DNA of 64,000 nt, from positions 1 through 64,000 of the forward strand of contig DATJDU010000079.1 of assembly GCA_035497315.1 (NCBI GenBank), in the 5' to 3' direction. Positions 60,650 through 64,000 of this stretch are shown here, piece by piece. The DNA comes from Andeanibacterium sp035497315. GTDB lineage: Bacteria; Pseudomonadota; Alphaproteobacteria; Sphingomonadales; Sphingomonadaceae. A program made the position numbers and the translations under genes. How positions within the stretch are numbered: position 1 is the first letter of the stretch; every line of letters begins with the position of its first letter. The notes beneath the pieces are model-generated. The model was not told the origin of the DNA. It searched no databases and saw only the letters and a program-made list of their open reading frames with translations.

Positions 60650-61873
60650 ATGGCGAAGATCAAGGTCGCGAATCCCGTCGTCGAGATCGACGGCGACGAA
60701 ATGACGCGCATTATCTGGCAATGGATTCGCGAAAGGCTGATCCAGCCTTATCTCGATATCGACCTCATCTATTTCGATCTCTCGGTCGAAAAGCGCGATG
60801 AGACGGACGACCAGATCACAATCGATTCCGCCAATGCGATCAAGCAGTACGGCGTAGGCGTGAAATGCGCCACGATCACGCCGGACGAAGGCCGCGTGCA
60901 GGAATTCGGCCTCAAGCAGATGTGGAAGAGCCCCAACGGCACGATCCGCAACATTCTGGGCGGCACGATCTTCCGCGAACCGATCGTGATTTCCAATGTC
61001 CCCCGCCTGGTGCCGGGCTGGACCGACCCGATCGTGGTCGGTCGCCACGCCTTTGGCGACCAGTACCGCGCGACCGACTTCCTCGTTCCCGGCAAGGGCA
61101 AGCTGCGCCTGGTGTTCGAAGGCGAGGACGGCACGGTGATCGACCGCGAAGTGTTCAACTTCCCGTCCCCCGGCGTCGCCATGTCGATGTACAATCTCGA
61201 CGATTCGATCCGCGACTTCGCCCGCGCGAGCTTCAATTACGGGCTCGATCGTGGCTGGCCGGTCTATCTGTCGACCAAGAACACCATCATCAAGGCCTAC
61301 GACGGGCGCTTCAAGGACCTGTTCCAGGAAGTGTTCGAAACCGAAGGCTTCAAGGACAAGTTCGCCGACGCCAAGATCTGGTACGAACACCGCCTGATCG
61401 ACGATATGGTCGCCTCGGCCCTCAAGTGGAGCGGCAAGTTCGTCTGGGCCTGCAAGAATTACGACGGCGACGTCCAGTCCGACGTGGTTGCGCAGGGCTT
61501 CGGCTCGCTCGGTCTGATGACCAGCGTGCTGATGTCGCCCGACGGCAAGACCGTGGAGGCCGAGGCCGCCCACGGCACCGTCACCCGCCATTATCGCCAG
61601 CACCAGCAGGGCAAGGCAACCAGCACCAACCCGATCGCCAGCATCTTCGCCTGGACGCGCGGCCTGATCTATCGCGGCCGTTTCGACAACACGCCCGATG
61701 TGGTGCGCTTTGCTGAAACGCTGGAAAAGGTCTGCATCCAGACCGTTGAAAGCGGCAAGATGACCAAGGACCTGGCGCTGCTCATCGGGCCGGACCAGCC
61801 TTGGATGACCACCGAACAGTTCTTCGAGGCAATCGTCCAGAACCTCGAAACCGAAATGGCCCACTGGGCCTGA
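60650..61873 (+). CDS. icd: NADP-dependent isocitrate dehydrogenase (eukaryotic-like type)
   Basis: 407 residues. MAKIKVANPVVEIDGDEMTR, then IIWQWIRERLIQPYLDI; substrate motif MWKSPNGTIRNILGGTIFRE (Ser/Asn/Arg); VYLSTKNTIIKAYDGRFKDL; metal Asp in YDGDVQSDVVAQGFGSLGL; and the NADP site EAAHGTVTRHYRQHQQGKAT. This matches the homodimeric IDH2-like group. Makes 2-oxoglutarate and NADPH. Strong terminator downstream. Confidence 0.97.
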   Translation: MAKIKVANPVVEIDGDEMTRIIWQWIRERLIQPYLDIDLIYFDLSVEKRDETDDQITIDSANAIKQYGVGVKCATITPDEGRVQEFGLKQMWKSPNGTIRNILGGTIFREPIVISNVPRLVPGWTDPIVVGRHAFGDQYRATDFLVPGKGKLRLVFEGEDGTVIDREVFNFPSPGVAMSMYNLDDSIRDFARASFNYGLDRGWPVYLSTKNTIIKAYDGRFKDLFQEVFETEGFKDKFADAKIWYEHRLIDDMVASALKWSGKFVWACKNYDGDVQSDVVAQGFGSLGLMTSVLMSPDGKTVEAEAAHGTVTRHYRQHQQGKATSTNPIASIFAWTRGLIYRGRFDNTPDVVRFAETLEKVCIQTVESGKMTKDLALLIGPDQPWMTTEQFFEAIVQNLETEMAHWA

Positions 61874-61900
61874 TCTGAAGCCTCTCGGCCAAGAGCTACA

Positions 61901-61944
61901 GAAAAGGCCGGGTCTGCACTGTCGCAGACCCGGCCTTTTCTTTT
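61901..61944 (+). terminator. Terminator of icd
   Basis: GAAAAGGCCGGGTCTGC (61901-61917) pairs perfectly with GCAGACCCGGCCTTTTC (61924-61940), then TTTT. Confidence 0.92.
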
Positions 61945-61965
61945 ACCTCAAGCCTGCGGGTGTCC

Positions 61966-62352
61966 TTACTCGGGAGGCGGACATGCCGTCTCGACCGGGC
62001 TAGGGATCGGCTTCGCGTCAATTTCCGTGGTATCCACACGCAACTTTATGCCGCTATCGAAGAAAGTCGGTGCGGTACTGCAAAGGCCAGTCAACAGCGC
62101 ATATGAGATTTCGGACGCCGTGACATCCCCGCGCCAATTCTCAGGGCCGTCGATCCTTATCACAACGATCTCCCCTTCGGCGCGGATCGCCTTGATAACC
62201 ACACCACCGCCATAGTCGCTGCCAACAAGACCCTGAATCCATTGCACAAGTTCCGCCGCCTGATCCGCGACGGACTGCGCCTGAAGCGCATGCGAACCGA
62301 CAAATGTGGCCGATGCAACAAGGCCTGCAGCCAGAACCTTCAACCGTCTCAT
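61966..62352 (-). CDS. Secreted protein of unknown function
   Basis: 128 residues from the ATG at 62352. Signal peptide MRRLKVLAAGLVASATFVGS (cleaved near LQA). The mature part reads LVQWIQGLVGSDYGGGVVIK, then IVVIRIDGPENWRGDVTASE and ISYALLTGLCSTA, and ends in a Pro-rich PSPVETACPPPE with a second Cys. I do not recognise the family. No operon partner. Confidence 0.6.
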   Translation of the reverse strand: MRRLKVLAAGLVASATFVGSHALQAQSVADQAAELVQWIQGLVGSDYGGGVVIKAIRAEGEIVVIRIDGPENWRGDVTASEISYALLTGLCSTAPTFFDSGIKLRVDTTEIDAKPIPSPVETACPPPE

Positions 62353-62790
62353 AAATGCCCCCATTCCCGACTGGGAAGTGAAACGCCCGTTTCGAACCAA
62401 GGCGATCGACGAGCGATCAACGCCTTCCAGCGCCTGTTCTTGCCCATTCGGTGGCCTGCCGCAGAAATCCCTTTCCTACAAGCCTGACTATCCGCTTTAT
62501 CCTGCCGGATGGAGCCGCCTGCCTCCCGTTCCCTGCCGCATCCTCTCACCTCGGAAAGGGCTGCACGAAATCCGATTTTGGAAGGTTACAGTTTGAAGCC
62601 CGGCGATGCCCTGCTCATTCTTGCAATCAACGCGTTTCCAGACGCGAGAGAAAGCAGAATAAGTTTTAATTTTCAATGTCTTGTAGCCAAACAGCAACTC
62701 TCTTCACCTGCTCGAAAAACCAAATGGGGAGCCGCACTCAGGCAAAACGAAAGCCTGTCAAAACCTGCCCGCAAAGGTGACACCCAGCTC
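62353..62790. other. 438-bp region with repeat copy D
   Basis: No gene supported. It contains repeat copy D (62470-62590), an AT-rich stretch (about 62645-62690, with AATAAGTTTTAATTTTC) and a second repeat half (CAAAACGAAAGCC then CCGCAAAGGTGACACC, about 62743-62784). Confidence 0.55.
62470..62590 (+). repeat. Dispersed intergenic repeat, copy D
   Basis: Opens CCTTTCCTACAAGCC after GCAGAAATC, followed by GCTTTATCCTGCC and ATGGA as in copy B. Closes GCTGCACGAAATCCGATTTT then GGAAGGTTACA (62553-62590). Confidence 0.65.
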
Positions 62791-64000
62791 TCAGGCGGGC
62801 AGTGCCTGTGCGATCATCTTCCGGGCGATTTCACGCTCGCCCATGATGGTGAGATCGGCCCCGCAAGCGGTGAGGTGGCGCTCCTCCTCCTCGCTATGGG
62901 CGCGCGCCACGACCCGCAGCGCGGGATTGATCGCGCGGGCCTGCTCGACAATCTGCCCTGCCTCGAAGCTTTGCGGGATGGCCACGAACAGCAGCCGCGC
63001 GTCAGGAAGATTGGCCCGTTCCAGCACGGCCCTGCCCGCAGCATTGCCCGCAATGATCGTCACTTTCTCGCCCGTTTGCGGAAACCCGGCGAAATCGTCT
63101 TCCGCTTCGATCACCGTGATCCGCTCCCCCGCCGCGATCAGCTTCTCGCCGATCAGCGAGCCGACCCGGCCATAGCCCACAAGCACCACATGGCCCTGTG
63201 GAGCAGGGACCGGGGTTGCCACGCCGGCATTGCCCGCCTGACCATCGATCTTGTCCTCCATCCGGGCGATCAGGCTGAACAGCAAGGGATTGATCAGGAT
63301 AGAGAAAATCGCCCCTGCCAGGATCAGGTCGCGCGCCATCGGCGGGATCAGGCCCAGCGTGGTGCCCAGCGTGGCAAGAATGAACGAGAATTCGCCGATC
63401 TGCGCCAGACTCGCCGCAATGGTCAGCGCAGTGCGGTGTGGGCGGCGGAAGACACGGACGATCACATAGGCTGCCGCTGACTTGCCCAGCACAATGATCG
63501 CCACTGTCGCCAGCAGGGCCAGCGGCTGTTCCACCACCACATGTGGATTGAACAACATGCCTACCGACACGAAGAACAGCACCGCAAAGGCATCGCGCAA
63601 TGGCAGCGTTTCTTCAGCCGCGCGCTGGCTAAGCTGGGATTCCGACAGGATCATGCCCGCAAAGAAGGCTCCCAGTGCGAAGGACACGCCGAACAGGGCC
63701 GCCGCGCCGAAAGCGACACCCAGCGCAATGGCCAGCACGGCAAGGCGGAACAACTCGCGCGAGCCGCTATGCGCCACTTCGTGCAGCAGCCATGGAATCG
63801 CCCGCCGCCCGACGATCAGCATGAAGGCAATGAAGGCCCCCACCTTGACCATGGTGAGCGCGAGCGCGCTGCCGATACCCGATACAGAACCATCTCCGGA
63901 CGCAACTGCCGGCAGCAGCACCAGCGCGAAGACCATCACCAGATCTTCCACGATCAGCCAGCCGACCGCGATCTTGCCTCGTTCCGTTTCCAGCAGGCGC
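62791..64000 (-). CDS. KefB/KefC/YbaL-type CPA2 K+/H+ antiporter (N-terminus off the window)
   Basis: About 403 residues are present; the reading frame runs off the right edge. Visible features are late antiporter helices including FLLHEVAHSGSRELF-like WLLHEVAHSGSRELF, LGAFFAGMILSESQLSQRAA (Na+/H+ exchanger domain) and QIGEFSFILATLGTTLGLIP. A RCK/TrkA-N domain starts GHVVLVGYGRVGSLIGEKLI with VIEAEDD. This is the YbaL layout. The GYGRVG motif binds NAD(H). No KefG/F partner gene is visible. Confidence 0.85.
   Translation of the reverse strand, partial: RLLETERGKIAVGWLIVEDLVMVFALVLLPAVASGDGSVSGIGSALALTMVKVGAFIAFMLIVGRRAIPWLLHEVAHSGSRELFRLAVLAIALGVAFGAAALFGVSFALGAFFAGMILSESQLSQRAAEETLPLRDAFAVLFFVSVGMLFNPHVVVEQPLALLATVAIIVLGKSAAAYVIVRVFRRPHRTALTIAASLAQIGEFSFILATLGTTLGLIPPMARDLILAGAIFSILINPLLFSLIARMEDKIDGQAGNAGVATPVPAPQGHVVLVGYGRVGSLIGEKLIAAGERITVIEAEDDFAGFPQTGEKVTIIAGNAAGRAVLERANLPDARLLFVAIPQSFEAGQIVEQARAINPALRVVARAHSEEEERHLTACGADLTIMGEREIARKMIAQALPA

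Noticed and set aside
62509..63480. 323-residue + strand ORF at the right end
   Set aside because: Antisense to the KefB/YbaL-type antiporter, and begins within repeat copy D.
1..64000. CRISPR arrays, insertion sequences, prophage or rRNA operons
   Set aside because: I looked for regularly spaced direct repeats, transposase or integrase motifs, phage structural genes and rRNA sequence, and saw none.

Overview
This is 64 kb of a GC-rich (low-to-mid 60s % by eye) alphaproteobacterial chromosome. The best fit is Sphingomonadales (a Sphingomonas, Novosphingobium or Erythrobacter relative); the genus cannot be fixed from sequence alone. Support for this includes two F0 b-type ATP synthase subunits (b and b'), a CpdR-type receiver protein, a TIGR02300/FYDLN acidic zinc protein, a SapC-family protein, long acidic or Ala/Glu-rich tails on ribosomal proteins L9 and S16, and a eukaryotic-type NADP isocitrate dehydrogenase. 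Nearly all of the window is core chromosome. I saw no insertion sequence, prophage, integrase, CRISPR array or rRNA operon.

Layout. 0-2.7 kb: a divergent pair for muropeptide recycling (LD-carboxypeptidase running off the left edge, and a Mpl/MurC-type ligase), then a secreted DUF3237 protein. 3.2-4.4 kb: rpsF-rpsR-rplI. 4.5-7.4 kb: AMP nucleosidase, and the rimB-rimK pair whose known substrate is the C-terminus of S6, encoded 2.4 kb away. 7.5-13.8 kb: an M2 peptidase, a decayed alpha/beta hydrolase, and a MarR-EmrA-EmrB efflux operon. 13.8-19.8 kb (minus strand): asd, an APC permease, and rplS-trmD-rimM-rpsP-ffh, then tRNA-Ala. 20.1-25.5 kb: FYDLN protein, aroA, a small membrane protein, cmk, a secreted protein, rpsA. 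25.6-29.8 kb: gloB, an NAD(P)-binding protein, and the F0 operon (atpI-atpB-atpE-b'-b, minus). 29.9-33.8 kb: ydbH-ynbE-ydbL, an AsmA-like envelope lipid-transport operon. 33.9-39.3 kb: radC, a DUF3857/transglutaminase/TPR protein, purB, a LapA-domain protein. 39.3-46.6 kb: pyrF, trpF, trpB-trpA-accD-folC, with a small lipoprotein and a small outer-membrane barrel on the opposite strand between them. 46.7-55.5 kb: AmpG-like permease, a tiny Cys/His protein, RluB-type pseudouridine synthase, rsmD, an MHS-family transporter, UvrD/PcrA helicase, RhlE helicase. 55.6-64 kb: a secreted protein, an FAD-linked dehydrogenase, SapC, a candidate small RNA, N-formylglutamate amidohydrolase, CpdR, tRNA-Val, icd, another secreted protein, and a KefB/YbaL-type antiporter running off the right edge.

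The most unusual signal is non-coding. Four of the largest intergenic gaps (starting near 2795, 40095, 48580 and 62470) each hold a degenerate repeat about 110-150 bp long. It opens with TTTCCTACA and closes with (G)CACGAAA...GGAAGGTNACA, and in most copies a second GGTNACA-type half follows further downstream. All four copies lie on the + strand. I do not recognise this family. Other leads are a compact candidate sRNA at 58.74-58.84 kb with a possible anti-Shine-Dalgarno loop, a MarR-type operator, paired GCAAC dyads upstream of trpB, and two members of the TCGTCAyyCCCGCGAA palindromic repeat family.
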